From: Pandoraea sp. ASV26
Lineage (GTDB): Bacteria; Pseudomonadota; Gammaproteobacteria; Burkholderiales; Burkholderiaceae
DNA: 58,095 nt
Assembly (NCBI RefSeq): GCF_016428915.1
Contig: NZ_JAELTP010000025.1
Span: 1 to 58,095, forward strand
Direction of reading: 5' to 3'
Shown here: in pieces, positions 16,966 through 26,501 of the stretch
How positions within the stretch are numbered: position 1 is the first letter of the stretch
How the letters are laid out: each line of letters starts with the position of its first letter
The notes under the pieces: model-generated
The model's input: the letters and a program-made list of their open reading frames with translations, nothing else
What the model was told of the DNA's origin: nothing
Database searches by the model: none
Made by a program: the position numbers and the translations under genes

Positions 16966-17994
16966 TCAGAATTTGTAGTCGGGATTCTTGGGGTCGAACG
17001 TGGCGTCCGTCCATTGCGCCTTGCGCACTTTCTCGAAGCGCATTTCCTCGATCTTCTGCCCCGACGCGTCCCACGCTTCGATGCCGCGCGGCCGCCCCGT
17101 CTTCAGATCGATCAGCACGCGCGACTTGTTCGCGTAATGCTGCGGCGGGCCGGAGGGGGCATCCCACTCCAGTGCGAGCATGCGGATGCCATTCGATTCG
17201 GACACCGAAATTCTTGCGGGCTTCTCGGGCAGTCCGGCAGCGCGGAAGCTACGGCCGTCGTGGGCAATCTGTTCTGCAATGAACGCGAAGCCGAGATCGC
17301 GCACCGTATGGTTCGATTGCGAGCGCGCAAGCGTGCCGTCGATGCTGCTCCAGATCGACGTGAAACCGAGAATGCCACCGAGATGGCCATACATCTCCTT
17401 CGGATTCTTCGTCTCGTCGTAAATGATTTCCTGACCGGCGTGGGCACCGTCGGGCAGCCACTTCGCGTAGATCTGCAACGGTTTTTCGCGCACCTTCACG
17501 AGCATGCGGTCGGGCGTTGTCTGCCACTGGTTGTTGATGCGCTCGTGGCGCGTGAGCTCGTATTCATATTCGGGCAACGCGGCCGATTCGGCTTTCAGAA
17601 AGCGCACGAGTGCCTCGGCCTGAATCGCCTGCATGCGGGCGACGATCTGATCGTCGCTCATCTTTGCCAACTCGCCGCTCTTGATCGCGCGGGACAGCCA
17701 TTGCGTTTGGGCGGCAACGGGAAGGGCGGCCAGTTTGGAGGCGTCGACATCGGCCGCTGCCGTGGGGCTGCCCGGTGCATTCGCATCGGGGGCGGCAGGC
17801 GCCGACGCGCCGACGACGGCATTGCTCTGCGCCCGTGCCTCGGAGGCACTCAACGCGCCCGCAACGAGCGCGGCAGGCAGCAATGCAAGGGCCAGGGCAA
17901 TACGGCTCGCCGTGGCGATGGGCAGGCTGTGAAGAAGGCGGCGCGAGCGACGGCAAGACCGGTGCGCAGCGCGCTGGGCAGGATGCATGGACAT
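16966..17994 (-). CDS. DUF1571 domain exported protein
   Basis: A 342-residue protein with a long basic leader and hydrophobic stretch (IALALALLPAALVAGALSA), with probable signal cleavage after SEARA near residue 55. The rest fits DUF1571: RMLVKVREKPLQIYAKWL, then GAHAGQEIIYDE and the RVLIDLKTGRPRGIEAWD strand. An outer-envelope or periplasmic place is likely. It begins 1 nt after the fadD stop (TAACATG), so it is co-transcribed with fadD. The function is not known; a link to lipid or envelope handling is only inferred. Confidence 0.82.
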   Translation of the reverse strand: MSMHPAQRAAHRSCRRSRRLLHSLPIATASRIALALALLPAALVAGALSASEARAQSNAVVGASAPAAPDANAPGSPTAAADVDASKLAALPVAAQTQWLSRAIKSGELAKMSDDQIVARMQAIQAEALVRFLKAESAALPEYEYELTRHERINNQWQTTPDRMLVKVREKPLQIYAKWLPDGAHAGQEIIYDETKNPKEMYGHLGGILGFTSIWSSIDGTLARSQSNHTVRDLGFAFIAEQIAHDGRSFRAAGLPEKPARISVSESNGIRMLALEWDAPSGPPQHYANKSRVLIDLKTGRPRGIEAWDASGQKIEEMRFEKVRKAQWTDATFDPKNPDYKF

Positions 17995-17995
17995 G

Positions 17996-19723
17996 TTATT
18001 TGTCTCCCTGAGTTGACGCCACCGGCTCGCGCAATTCGCGCCGCAGGATCTTGCCGACGGTGGACTTGGGCAGTTCGCCCTGACGGAATTCGATGATGCG
18101 CGGCAGCTTGTAGGCGGTCAGGTGCTGGCGGCAGTGAGAGAGCAGCGCTTCAGCGCTCAACTGCGGATCTTTCGCCACGACCACGAGCTTCACGCGCTCG
18201 CCGGCGACCGGATCGGGCACGCCGACCACGGCCGCTTCGCGCACGCCCGGGTGAAGCATCACAACGTCCTCGATTTCGTTGGGGTAGACGTTGAAGCCCG
18301 ACACGAGAATCATGTCCTTCTTGCGGTCGATGAGCCGCACGTAACCGCGCGCGTCCATCACACCGATGTCGCCTGTCATCAGCCAACCGTCGGCGTCGAA
18401 CGTCTTGGCCGTGTCTTCCGGGCGCTGCCAGTAGCCGCGCATGACCTGCGGGCCGCGCACGCATAGCTCTCCCGGTTCGCCCGGATCGGCCCATGTGCCG
18501 TCGTCGCGCTTGAAGCGCACGTCGGTCGACGGGGCTGGCAGACCGACGGAGCCGGTGAATTCGAAGTCGTCCATGTGCGCGATGTCGACCGGGTTCATCG
18601 TGACGATGGGCGAGCACTCGGTCAGGCCGTATCCCTCGATGATCGGTTTGCCCGTGACCTGCTTCCATCGCTCGGCAATGGCGCGCTGCGTTGCCATGCC
18701 GCCTGCGAGCGATAGCTTCAGCCGGGAGAAGTCGCGTGCGCAGAAGTCCGGGTTTTCGAGCAGGCCATTGAACAGCGTGTTGACCCCGGTGACGCCTGTG
18801 AAGGTTTCGTTGCGAATGATGTAGACGACCTTCTTCACGTCGCGCGGATTCGCAATCAGGATGTTGCGCCCGCCAAGACTCATGAACACCAGGCAGTTCA
18901 CCGTGAGCGAGAGGATGTGATACATCGGCAGCAGCGACAGATTCACCTCGATGTCGCCATCGAGCTGATCGGCTGCCCATGCCTCGGTTTGCAGCAGATT
19001 GGCCAGCACATTGCCGTGCGTGAGCATGGCGCCCTTGGCAACGCCCGTGGTGCCGCCCGTGTACTGGAGGAAGGCGAGGTCGTCGCGCGTGAGCGGCGCG
19101 GGCGTGGCCTTGAGCTTCGTCCCCTCGGCGAGCGCATGACGCAGCGGTATCGCTTGCGGCAACGCGTAGGGCGGCACCTGTTTCGCCACCCGCCGCATGA
19201 TGAAGTTCACGAAGCGTCCCTTGACGTTCGCGCCGGGCGCGAGCAAGTCGCCGATCTGCGTGAGGAGCACGTTGCGCACGTCGGTGCCGGGAATGGCGTC
19301 CTGCACGGTCTTGGCGAAGTTCTCGAACACGACGATCGTGCGCGCACCGCTGTCCTGCAACTGATGTTTGAGCTCGCGAACGGTGTACAGCGGATTGACG
19401 TTGACGACCACGGCGCCAGCGATGAGCGTGCCGAACAGACAGATCGGATACTGGAAGCAATTGGGCATCATGAGCGCGACGCGCTCTCCCTTGCGCACGC
19501 CCCGGGCTTGCAGCCACGCGGCGAACGCGTATGCCTGCCGGGCGACTTCCGCATAGGTCATCTCGCTGCCGAGACTCACGAACGCAATGCGTTCCCGGTA
19601 CTTGCCGATCCATTCGTCGAAAGCCTGCACGAGCGACGTGTAGCGCGTCACGTCGATCTCGGCGGGAACGCCGGGAGGGTAGGCGTCGAGCCAGATACGT
19701 TCCTGCTGGACAGCTTGATCCAT
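17996..19723 (-). CDS. fadD: Long-chain fatty acid-CoA ligase
   Basis: AMP-forming acyl-CoA synthetase of 575 residues that activates fatty acids to acyl-CoA at the membrane face. The ATP motif YTGGTTGVAKGAML and the core GYGLTECSP, then GWLMTGDIGVMD and the C-terminal lysine motif KSTVGKILRREL are all seen. ATG 19723 is chosen because GGAG lies 6 nt upstream; the frame to 19870 adds unrelated residues. It lies 156 bp after the thiolase gene and is followed by the DUF1571 gene. It supplies the substrate for the beta-oxidation genes upstream. Confidence 0.95.
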   Translation of the reverse strand: MDQAVQQERIWLDAYPPGVPAEIDVTRYTSLVQAFDEWIGKYRERIAFVSLGSEMTYAEVARQAYAFAAWLQARGVRKGERVALMMPNCFQYPICLFGTLIAGAVVVNVNPLYTVRELKHQLQDSGARTIVVFENFAKTVQDAIPGTDVRNVLLTQIGDLLAPGANVKGRFVNFIMRRVAKQVPPYALPQAIPLRHALAEGTKLKATPAPLTRDDLAFLQYTGGTTGVAKGAMLTHGNVLANLLQTEAWAADQLDGDIEVNLSLLPMYHILSLTVNCLVFMSLGGRNILIANPRDVKKVVYIIRNETFTGVTGVNTLFNGLLENPDFCARDFSRLKLSLAGGMATQRAIAERWKQVTGKPIIEGYGLTECSPIVTMNPVDIAHMDDFEFTGSVGLPAPSTDVRFKRDDGTWADPGEPGELCVRGPQVMRGYWQRPEDTAKTFDADGWLMTGDIGVMDARGYVRLIDRKKDMILVSGFNVYPNEIEDVVMLHPGVREAAVVGVPDPVAGERVKLVVVAKDPQLSAEALLSHCRQHLTAYKLPRIIEFRQGELPKSTVGKILRRELREPVASTQGDK

Positions 19724-19879
19724 CGTTGTCTCCATTGATGTGTTTTTGCACGGGTACCTGCTGCCGATGGGTCGCTCTGTTGGCAACTCGCATGCATGCG
19801 CAAGGCCGTGTTTGTGGCGGCCCCTTATCGTTTGCTGTTTTGACTGCTGCTGTTCCTGCGACGGCTGCAACTGCTACGT

Positions 19880-21199
19880 TTACCGCTCCAACATCGCGAC
19901 CACGCCCTGTCCGCCGGCCGCGCAAATCGAGATGAGGCCGCGCCCGCCGCCACGTTCGGCCAGCAGCTTGGCGAGGGTGGCAAGAATGCGTGCGCCGGTC
20001 GCTGCGAACGGGTGCCCGCAGGCGAGCGAGCTGCCGGTCACGTTCAGCCGTTGGCGGTCGATGCTGCCCAGCGGGGCGGCCAGTCCGAGCTTGTCGCGGC
20101 AGTACTGCGGGTCTTCCCACGCCTTCAAGGTGCAGAGCACCTGCGCGGCGAACGCTTCGTGAATTTCGTAGAAATCGAAGTCCTGTAACGTGAGCCCGGC
20201 CTGTGCCAGCATGCGCGGCACGGCGTACGCGGGGGCCATGAGCAGGCCCTCGCGCTGCGTCTCGTCGGGATTGAAGAAGTCGACGGCCGCCGTTTGCGAA
20301 TAAGTCAGGTAGGCGAGCACCGGCACGTTGTGCGCGCGCGCCCAGTCCTCGCTCGCGAGCAGCACGCACGACGCGCCATCGGTCAGCGGCGTCGAGTTGC
20401 CTGCGGTGAGCGTGCCCGTGGCACTGCGGTCGAACACCGGCTTCAGACTCGCCAGCTTCTCCAGTGTCACGTCGGGCCTGAGGTTGTTGTCGCGTTGCAG
20501 GCCGCGAAAGGGCGTCATCAGATCGAGGAAGAATCCGCGTTCATACGCGGCGGCGAGATGTTGATGGCTCGCGAGCGTGAGTTCGTCCTGTGCGGCGCGC
20601 TCGATCTGCCAGCGCTTCGCCATCCGCTCGCAATGCTCGCCCATCGACAGGCCAGTGCGCGGCTCACCGTTGCGTGGCAGGGCCGGACTGAACAACATGC
20701 CGGGACGCACCTTCGCAAGCGCGCCGAGCTTGCCGCCAGTGCTGCGTTGCCGATTCGCTTCGAGCAGGATCTGGCGTAGCTTTTCATTCACTCCGATGGG
20801 GGCATCCGACGCGGTGTCGACGCCACCGGCGATGGCCACGTCGATCTGTCCGAGCGCGATCTTGTTGCCGGTGAGGATCGCGGTTTCGAGGCCGGTGCCG
20901 CAGGCTTGCTGGACGTCGTAGGCAGGCGTCTGCGGGGCGAGCGTTGTCGACAGCACGGATTCGCGCGTCAGGTTGAAGTCGCGTGCGTGTTTGAGCACGG
21001 CCCCGGCGGCGACTTCGCCCAGCAACTGACCATGCAACTCGAATCGGTCGACGAGGCCCTGGATCGACGCCGTCAGCATGTCCTGATTCGAGGCCGTGGC
21101 GTATGCCGTGTTCGAACGCGCGAACGGAATGCGGTTGCCACCGAGGATCGCGACGCGGCGCAGGGCGGGAGCCGGCGCGGTGGGTTTGTAGGCGCTCAT
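19880..21199 (-). CDS. Acetyl-CoA C-acetyltransferase (thiolase)
   Basis: A 439-residue thiolase that cleaves 3-ketoacyl-CoA to acetyl-CoA and a shortened acyl-CoA. The acylated Cys is C100 in QQACGTGLE. The GHPFAATGARI histidine motif and the C-terminal CAAGGQG cysteine motif complete the site. It resembles the FadI/FadA2 type by length. Its ATG overlaps the maoC stop (ATGA at 21196-21199), so it is translationally coupled to maoC. Confidence 0.93.
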   Translation of the reverse strand: MSAYKPTAPAPALRRVAILGGNRIPFARSNTAYATASNQDMLTASIQGLVDRFELHGQLLGEVAAGAVLKHARDFNLTRESVLSTTLAPQTPAYDVQQACGTGLETAILTGNKIALGQIDVAIAGGVDTASDAPIGVNEKLRQILLEANRQRSTGGKLGALAKVRPGMLFSPALPRNGEPRTGLSMGEHCERMAKRWQIERAAQDELTLASHQHLAAAYERGFFLDLMTPFRGLQRDNNLRPDVTLEKLASLKPVFDRSATGTLTAGNSTPLTDGASCVLLASEDWARAHNVPVLAYLTYSQTAAVDFFNPDETQREGLLMAPAYAVPRMLAQAGLTLQDFDFYEIHEAFAAQVLCTLKAWEDPQYCRDKLGLAAPLGSIDRQRLNVTGSSLACGHPFAATGARILATLAKLLAERGGGRGLISICAAGGQGVVAMLER

Positions 21200-22185
21200 G
21201 AAGGGTCCGTAGCGAACGTGTTGTTGGAGGACGAGGGGGACGAAGGCGGCAAGGAGGACGATGTGCCCGGCATGACTTGCCAGCGTCCACGCAGATGCGG
21301 CACGGTGCCCGCCGCGTCGCGCAGTTCGAAGACGTTACGCTGCGCATCGCGCCACAGCGTGGCTTCGCCCGGCAGCAGCAGTGGCGTCTTGAATTCCACG
21401 AGAAGGTCGACGTGCGACGCGTCGGGGGGCAGCACGGCGGCGAGCGTTCGGGCGAAGCTCCACATGCCGTGAATGATCGGTCGCGCAAAGCCGAACAGTC
21501 TGGCCGTCATCGGCCACAGGTGAATCGGGTTGTAGTCGCCGGACACGCGCGCGTACTGACGACCGAGGTCGCCCGGCACCTGCCACGTTGCGGTCTTCGT
21601 GAGCGATGGATCGGCGCTCAGTTCGGCGCGATAGGGGGCGCCGAGGGCGTTGCGTACGCCCGTGCGCAGGTACAGGCTCTCGCCTGACCAAACCACCTCG
21701 CCGTTGCGCCGGGCGGTGGTCAGCACCGTGAAGACCTGTCCCTTGTCATGGGCGAGCAGCGGGCCGCATCGCACGTCGAGGTCAAGCCGATCTCCGGGCG
21801 AGAGCTGCGTGTGCTGACGGATGCGATTGGCCAGATGCACCATGCCAAGCATGGCGAACGGAAACGCGCGGTCCGTCATCAGCAACATATGTAGCGGGAA
21901 GGCGAGCAGATGCGGCCACGTTGGCGGCACGTCGTTAGCCTGCGAGAAGCCGCACAGGCGTGCATAGCGCGCGATGCCGTTCGCGTCGAGCACGACGTTG
22001 CGGCGCTCGAATGCCAGCGGCGGGAGCGGTTGGGCCCGGGCCGGTTTGCGGGCCGAGAGCAAGGCGCGCAGATACAGGTGAAGCGGCGAGGGCAGACGGG
22101 TGACGTCGATCGTCTTCAGCGCGCTCGCCGAAGGCGACGACACGGTGTCCGACGGGTCGCGAGGGCGGTCGTTGGCCATCGTCAT
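21196..22185 (-). CDS. MaoC family (R)-enoyl-CoA hydratase
   Basis: A 329-residue hot-dog-fold protein. The C-terminal half has the hydratase-2 motif YARVSGDYNPIHLWPMTARLFG with catalytic Asp and His, followed by PIIHGMWSFART. The N-terminal half may be a degenerate second hot dog. It should hydrate trans-2-enoyl-CoA to the (R)-3-hydroxy form. The start at 22185 overlaps the fabG stop as ATGA; a second ATG at 22179 has the better spaced GGGAG. It is coupled on both sides, to fabG and to the thiolase. A much longer frame upstream is only a shadow of fabG. Confidence 0.88.
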   Translation of the reverse strand: MTMANDRPRDPSDTVSSPSASALKTIDVTRLPSPLHLYLRALLSARKPARAQPLPPLAFERRNVVLDANGIARYARLCGFSQANDVPPTWPHLLAFPLHMLLMTDRAFPFAMLGMVHLANRIRQHTQLSPGDRLDLDVRCGPLLAHDKGQVFTVLTTARRNGEVVWSGESLYLRTGVRNALGAPYRAELSADPSLTKTATWQVPGDLGRQYARVSGDYNPIHLWPMTARLFGFARPIIHGMWSFARTLAAVLPPDASHVDLLVEFKTPLLLPGEATLWRDAQRNVFELRDAAGTVPHLRGRWQVMPGTSSSLPPSSPSSSNNTFATDPS

Positions 22186-23603
22186 GCTCCCAGCAGGCTT
22201 TGACCGCAGACGCGCACGACTTGTCCGGTCAGCGCGCCCGAGGCCGGATGCGCCAGCCAGGCGATGGCCTCGGCGACATCGACCGGCTGGCCGCCCTGAC
22301 CGAGCGAGTTCATGCGGCGTCCGGCTTCGCGAATGGCGAACGGCACGGCGGCGGTCATCTGCGTTTCGATGAAGCCGGGCGCAACGGCGTTGATGCTGAT
22401 GTGGCGCTCGGCGAGCCTCGGCGACCACGCTTCGACCATGCCGATCACCGCCGCTTTCGACGCTGCATAGTTCGTCTGCCCGCGATTGCCCGCGATGCCG
22501 CTGATCGATGCCACGCCGACGATTCTGCTGTTCGCGCGCAGTACACCTGCGTCGAGCAGGGCGGCGTTCAGACGCTGCGGCGCACCGACGTTGATGTCGA
22601 GCACGCTTTGCCATTGGGCTTCGCTCATGCGCACGAGGGTCTTGTCGCGCGTAATGCCGGCGTTGTGCACGAGGACGTCGAGCCCGCGTGGCGCATGCGT
22701 GGCCAGATGGGCGAGCAGTGTCGCGCCGGCTTCGGGGGCGGTGATGTCGCAGGCGAGCGCACTGCCTTCGATACGCGTCGCCACGGCTTCGAGCGGGGCC
22801 TGCGCGGCCGGGATGTCGACACACACGACGTGCGCGCCGTCGCGGGCCAGCACGGTGGCAATGGCTTCGCCGATGCCGCGCGCCGCACCGGTCACGAGCG
22901 CGACTTGTCCGGCGAGCGGGCGCTGGTCGCGCATCGGCGGTGTCTCGAACACGGGGTCTTGCAAGGTGACGGCCTGCCCGTTCACATAGGCGGCACGCGG
23001 CGAGAGGAAGAAGCGCAACGTGGAGTGCAGGGCTTCGCGGGCGGGCGGGGCGACGTACAGCAATTGCGCTGTGGCCCCGCGCCTGAGCTCCTTCGCGAGC
23101 GAGCGCACGAAACCCTCGAGCGCACGCTGTGCGACGCTGGCTTGCGGTGTGGTGGCCAGCGACGGCGGCAAACCCAGCACGAGCACGCGTGCGCATCGGT
23201 CGAGCGAGGCGAGGGTGTCGTGGAAGAACGTGTAGAGCGCGCTCAGTTCGTCAGTGTTGGCGATGGCGCTTGCGTCGAACAACAGCGCTTTGGGGCGCAC
23301 ACCTTCCGCGGGGTTGAAGCGCCCGCTCATCGTGCCCGCCTTGTTGGCGTACGAAATCCAGTCCAGTCGCTCGGCGTGGGCAAGGCTCGGTATGCCGAGC
23401 CAATGCAGCTCGCGTGCAAGGCCCGGCAATAGCGGTGCGTTCCCCGCGCCGCCCACGACGGCGAGCGGCGCAGGCATGTCGCGTGCTTCGGTGTCGCCAA
23501 AGGGCGGCATGCGCTCGAGCGGAACCGGGCGCGGCAGCCCCAGCGCGTTGGCCAGCCGGCTACCGACGGCGGAATTGGCGAAAGCAAGGTATCGGTCGGA
23601 CAT
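22182..23603 (-). CDS. Long-form 3-oxoacyl-(ACP/CoA) reductase, FabG4-like
   Basis: A 473-residue two-part reductase. Residues 1-210 form a flavodoxin/Rossmann-like domain without an evident active site. The C-terminal SDR part shows TGAARGIG, HNAG (LVHNAGIT), Ser in VASISGIAG and YAASK as YxxxK. The architecture matches the high-molecular-weight FabG type such as mycobacterial FabG4, not the 250-residue FabG. With the MaoC protein it should interconvert enoyl-, (R)-3-hydroxy- and 3-keto-acyl thioesters. The start at 23603 has no strong ribosome site. It lies 52 bp downstream of fadE. Confidence 0.9.
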   Translation of the reverse strand: MSDRYLAFANSAVGSRLANALGLPRPVPLERMPPFGDTEARDMPAPLAVVGGAGNAPLLPGLARELHWLGIPSLAHAERLDWISYANKAGTMSGRFNPAEGVRPKALLFDASAIANTDELSALYTFFHDTLASLDRCARVLVLGLPPSLATTPQASVAQRALEGFVRSLAKELRRGATAQLLYVAPPAREALHSTLRFFLSPRAAYVNGQAVTLQDPVFETPPMRDQRPLAGQVALVTGAARGIGEAIATVLARDGAHVVCVDIPAAQAPLEAVATRIEGSALACDITAPEAGATLLAHLATHAPRGLDVLVHNAGITRDKTLVRMSEAQWQSVLDINVGAPQRLNAALLDAGVLRANSRIVGVASISGIAGNRGQTNYAASKAAVIGMVEAWSPRLAERHISINAVAPGFIETQMTAAVPFAIREAGRRMNSLGQGGQPVDVAEAIAWLAHPASGALTGQVVRVCGQSLLGA

Positions 23604-23655
23604 CGTCACGGCGCGGAAATCCTCAGAGTGATGGCGCACAGGCAGACCGGCGGGC

Positions 23656-26166
23656 TCACGAGGCGAGCGCTTCGTCGGTGGCTTCGTGTTGCTGGGCGTG
23701 TTGCATGTCGGCAAGGCGTCCGAAGTCGGCCGGGAAGTCGTCGACGGCCACCGCACGCGCGGCGAAGTCGGCGTACTGGAGCAGCACCCGTCGTTCCTCG
23801 TCGCTCACGAGTTGCAGACTCGCCGCGAGGTCGACCCATTCGGTGAATTCGGGCAGGCTTTGCGGCATCTTGGGCAGACGTCCTTCCTTGATGGCCGAGC
23901 GCAGACGCTGCTCGATGGCGGTGACCTTCGGCGTCATCTGGAAGACGATCTCGCCGTAAGCCAGCCCGTCGATCTCGACGCGCGGCGAGTAGCTGCCGGC
24001 GATGAGTCGCTCGCGCGCTTCGCCCGGTGTCTGCATCAACTCGGCGACCTGCGCGGCGAGTGCGTCGGACGGCTTGGCGTACGGCAGGCCGAGCGGTGTG
24101 AGCTTCCAGCGCATCCACCCGGCGACGAAGCGCGACGGATAGTTCGCCAGCACGCCCTCGAAGGCTTCGCGGGCTTGCCAGAGTGCGTCTTGGGCGGCCC
24201 AATGCACCAACGGCAGATCGGCTTCGGGACGGCCTTCGTCTTCGAAACGCTTGAGCGTTGCCGTGAGCAGGAACAGTTGGGAGAGGATGTCGCCCAGTCG
24301 GGCCGAGATGCTCTCGCGACGCTTGAGCGAGCCGCCGAGCACCGCCATCGAGACGTCGGCCGCGATGGCGAGAAGGGTCGACATGCGATTCGCGGCGCGG
24401 TAGTAGGCGTGCAGTTCGGGGGCGGCGTTCGACGGCACGGCAGAGAAGCGCGCATGCGTGATGCCCTGCAACGCGCCGCGCACGATGTTGCTCGTGACGA
24501 ACGTGAGATGGCCGAAGAGGGCGTCGTCGAACGCGCGTACGGCCGCGGTGTGGTCCGCCGCTTCCCCCATTTGGGCGGCGGCGAGTTCCTTGAGAACGTA
24601 CGGATGGCAGCGGATTGCGCCCTGACCGAAGATCATCAGGCAGCGCGTCATGATGTTCGCGCCTTCGACCGTGATCGACACCGGAATCTGCTGGTAGGCG
24701 CGGGCAAGGAAGTTGTTCGGGCCCATGCAGATGCCTTTGCCCGCGACCACGTCCATGCCGTCGTTCACCACCTTGCGGGCGCGTTCGGTCACATGGTATT
24801 TCGCGATGGCGGAGATCACCGAGGGCTTTTCGCCGAGATCGACCGCGAGTGCTGCCATGCGGCGCGCGGCGTCCATCGCGTACAGATTGCCGGCCATGCG
24901 CGCGAGCGCTTCCTGCACCCCTTCGAACTTGCCGATCGGCGTGCGGAATTGACGACGCACGGCGGCGTACGCGCCCGTTGCCCGCACGGCGATCTTCGAA
25001 TAGCCGACGTTCGACGACGGCAGCGAGATCGCGCGGCCGGCGGCAAGACATTCCATCAGCATCCGCCAGCCCTTGCCGACCTGCGCCTGACCGCCGATCA
25101 CCCAGTCGAGCGGAATGAAGACGTCCTTGCCGGAATTGGGGCCGTTCTGGAAGACAGCGTTCAGGGGCCAGTGACGGCGTCCGATCACCACGCCCGGATG
25201 GTTCGTCGGAATCAAGGCGCACGTGATGCCCGGCTCGTCGTCGTCGCCGAGCAGATGGTCGGGGTCGAGGGCGCGGAACGCGAGACCCAGCACGGTCGCA
25301 ATCGGGCCGAGCGTGATGTAGCGCTTGCTCCATGTGACACGGAAGCCCAGCGTTTCACGCCCGTCATGGACACCACGGCAGACGATGCCGATGTCGGGAA
25401 TGGCGGCGGCGTCAGAGCCCGCGTAGGGGCTCGTGAGCGCAAAGCACGGCACTTCCTCGCCTTTGGCGAGACGCGGCAGGTAGTAGTTCTTTTGCGCTTC
25501 GGTACCGTAGTGCAGCAGCAGCTCGGCGGGCCCGAGCGAGTTCGGCACCATGACCGACACGGCCGCGGCAGAACAGCGCGACGCCAGCTTCATCACGACC
25601 TGAGAGTGCGCATAGGCGGAGAATTCGAGACCGCCGTAGCGCTTCGGAATGATCATTCCGAGAAAGCCGGCTTCCTTCGCGTATTGCCAGGCTTTGGGCG
25701 GCAGGTCTTGCCAGACCTGAGTGCTTTCCCAGTCGTTGGACAGGTCGCAAAGATGCTCGACCTCGTGCTCCATGAACGCTTGCTCCTCGGCGCTGAGGGC
25801 AGGTGCGGGCATCGCCATGAATTTCTGCCAGTCGGGACGGCCGGAGAACAGATCGGCATCCCACCAGACGGTGCCGGCTTCAATGGCGTCTTTTTCCGTG
25901 GCCGACATCTCGGGCATGATCGTGCGGAATTTCGCGAGTGCAGGAGCGGTGAGCCACGCGCGACGCAACGGGCCAATGCTCAGAATCACGGCGGGCAAAA
26001 TCAGCACAATCGCGAGCACGACGGTCGCGACCGTGCCGATCAGCCCCGTCACCGTGCCGACACCCACCCATAGCACTGTGGCAATGAGCCATTGCCAGGC
26101 ATGTGCGCGGTAGAAAAGCAGGGCAGACACGCCCACGACAAACGCAAGAATCCATACGGCCATCAT
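23656..26166 (-). CDS. fadE: Acyl-CoA dehydrogenase, FadE type
   Basis: An 836-residue flavoprotein that makes the trans-2 double bond in acyl-CoA, close in length to E. coli FadE (814). N-terminal residues 1-65 hold two hydrophobic helices (WILAFVVGVSALLFY and TGLIGTVATVVLAIVLILPAVIL), which anchor it in the inner membrane. The dehydrogenase core (FLGMIIPKRYGGLEFSAYAH, then CFALTSPYAGSDAA) and a C-terminal domain follow. GGAGG precedes the start; a second ATG lies at the next codon. First enzyme gene of the fatty-acid block. Confidence 0.95.
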   Translation of the reverse strand: MMAVWILAFVVGVSALLFYRAHAWQWLIATVLWVGVGTVTGLIGTVATVVLAIVLILPAVILSIGPLRRAWLTAPALAKFRTIMPEMSATEKDAIEAGTVWWDADLFSGRPDWQKFMAMPAPALSAEEQAFMEHEVEHLCDLSNDWESTQVWQDLPPKAWQYAKEAGFLGMIIPKRYGGLEFSAYAHSQVVMKLASRCSAAAVSVMVPNSLGPAELLLHYGTEAQKNYYLPRLAKGEEVPCFALTSPYAGSDAAAIPDIGIVCRGVHDGRETLGFRVTWSKRYITLGPIATVLGLAFRALDPDHLLGDDDEPGITCALIPTNHPGVVIGRRHWPLNAVFQNGPNSGKDVFIPLDWVIGGQAQVGKGWRMLMECLAAGRAISLPSSNVGYSKIAVRATGAYAAVRRQFRTPIGKFEGVQEALARMAGNLYAMDAARRMAALAVDLGEKPSVISAIAKYHVTERARKVVNDGMDVVAGKGICMGPNNFLARAYQQIPVSITVEGANIMTRCLMIFGQGAIRCHPYVLKELAAAQMGEAADHTAAVRAFDDALFGHLTFVTSNIVRGALQGITHARFSAVPSNAAPELHAYYRAANRMSTLLAIAADVSMAVLGGSLKRRESISARLGDILSQLFLLTATLKRFEDEGRPEADLPLVHWAAQDALWQAREAFEGVLANYPSRFVAGWMRWKLTPLGLPYAKPSDALAAQVAELMQTPGEARERLIAGSYSPRVEIDGLAYGEIVFQMTPKVTAIEQRLRSAIKEGRLPKMPQSLPEFTEWVDLAASLQLVSDEERRVLLQYADFAARAVAVDDFPADFGRLADMQHAQQHEATDEALAS

Positions 26167-26501
26167 TTTCTCCTCCCTTTCGTTTCAGCTTCACGGCAAG
26201 TGATGTGCGTCGTGCCCGGGGCGGCGTCGATGCCATGTCCGGCGGGCGGCTAGCGTGAGGCTGTCGTCTTCGTGTCATCTGCCGGCATGCCTGGCATCGT
26301 GTGCAGTGCAAGCCGGCGATGGCGTTATCGTTGGATCGTTCGGCGACACGTTGGTGCGCCGGGAATTCGGGTGATGCGTCGAATGGCGACTGCGACCGCG
26401 ACCGCAACTTAAGAACAGCGTTGCCATTGCCGCAGCGCTCATGACGCGTGCTGCGGCGATCTCTCCGGGATGTCTGTCCGGCGTCTCGCGCGGGACTCGA
26501 C
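26167..26501. other. Intergenic region, tetR to fadE
   Basis: This 335-bp gap lies downstream of the TetR gene and upstream of fadE. It ends at the fadE ribosome site (GGGAGGAG). It holds several short GC-rich hairpins but no clean promoter hexamers, no good palindromic operator and no convincing gene. Confidence 0.35.

Noticed and set aside
22186-23196. N-terminal extension of the MaoC frame to 666 residues
   Set aside because: The extra 337 residues are an out-of-frame reading of fabG, and ATGA coupling at 22182-22185 gives a natural start.
23686-26073. A 795-codon plus-strand frame opposite fadE, and a 735-codon minus-strand frame at 5486-7693
   Set aside because: Antisense to fadE and to the ABC exporter respectively; no family features.
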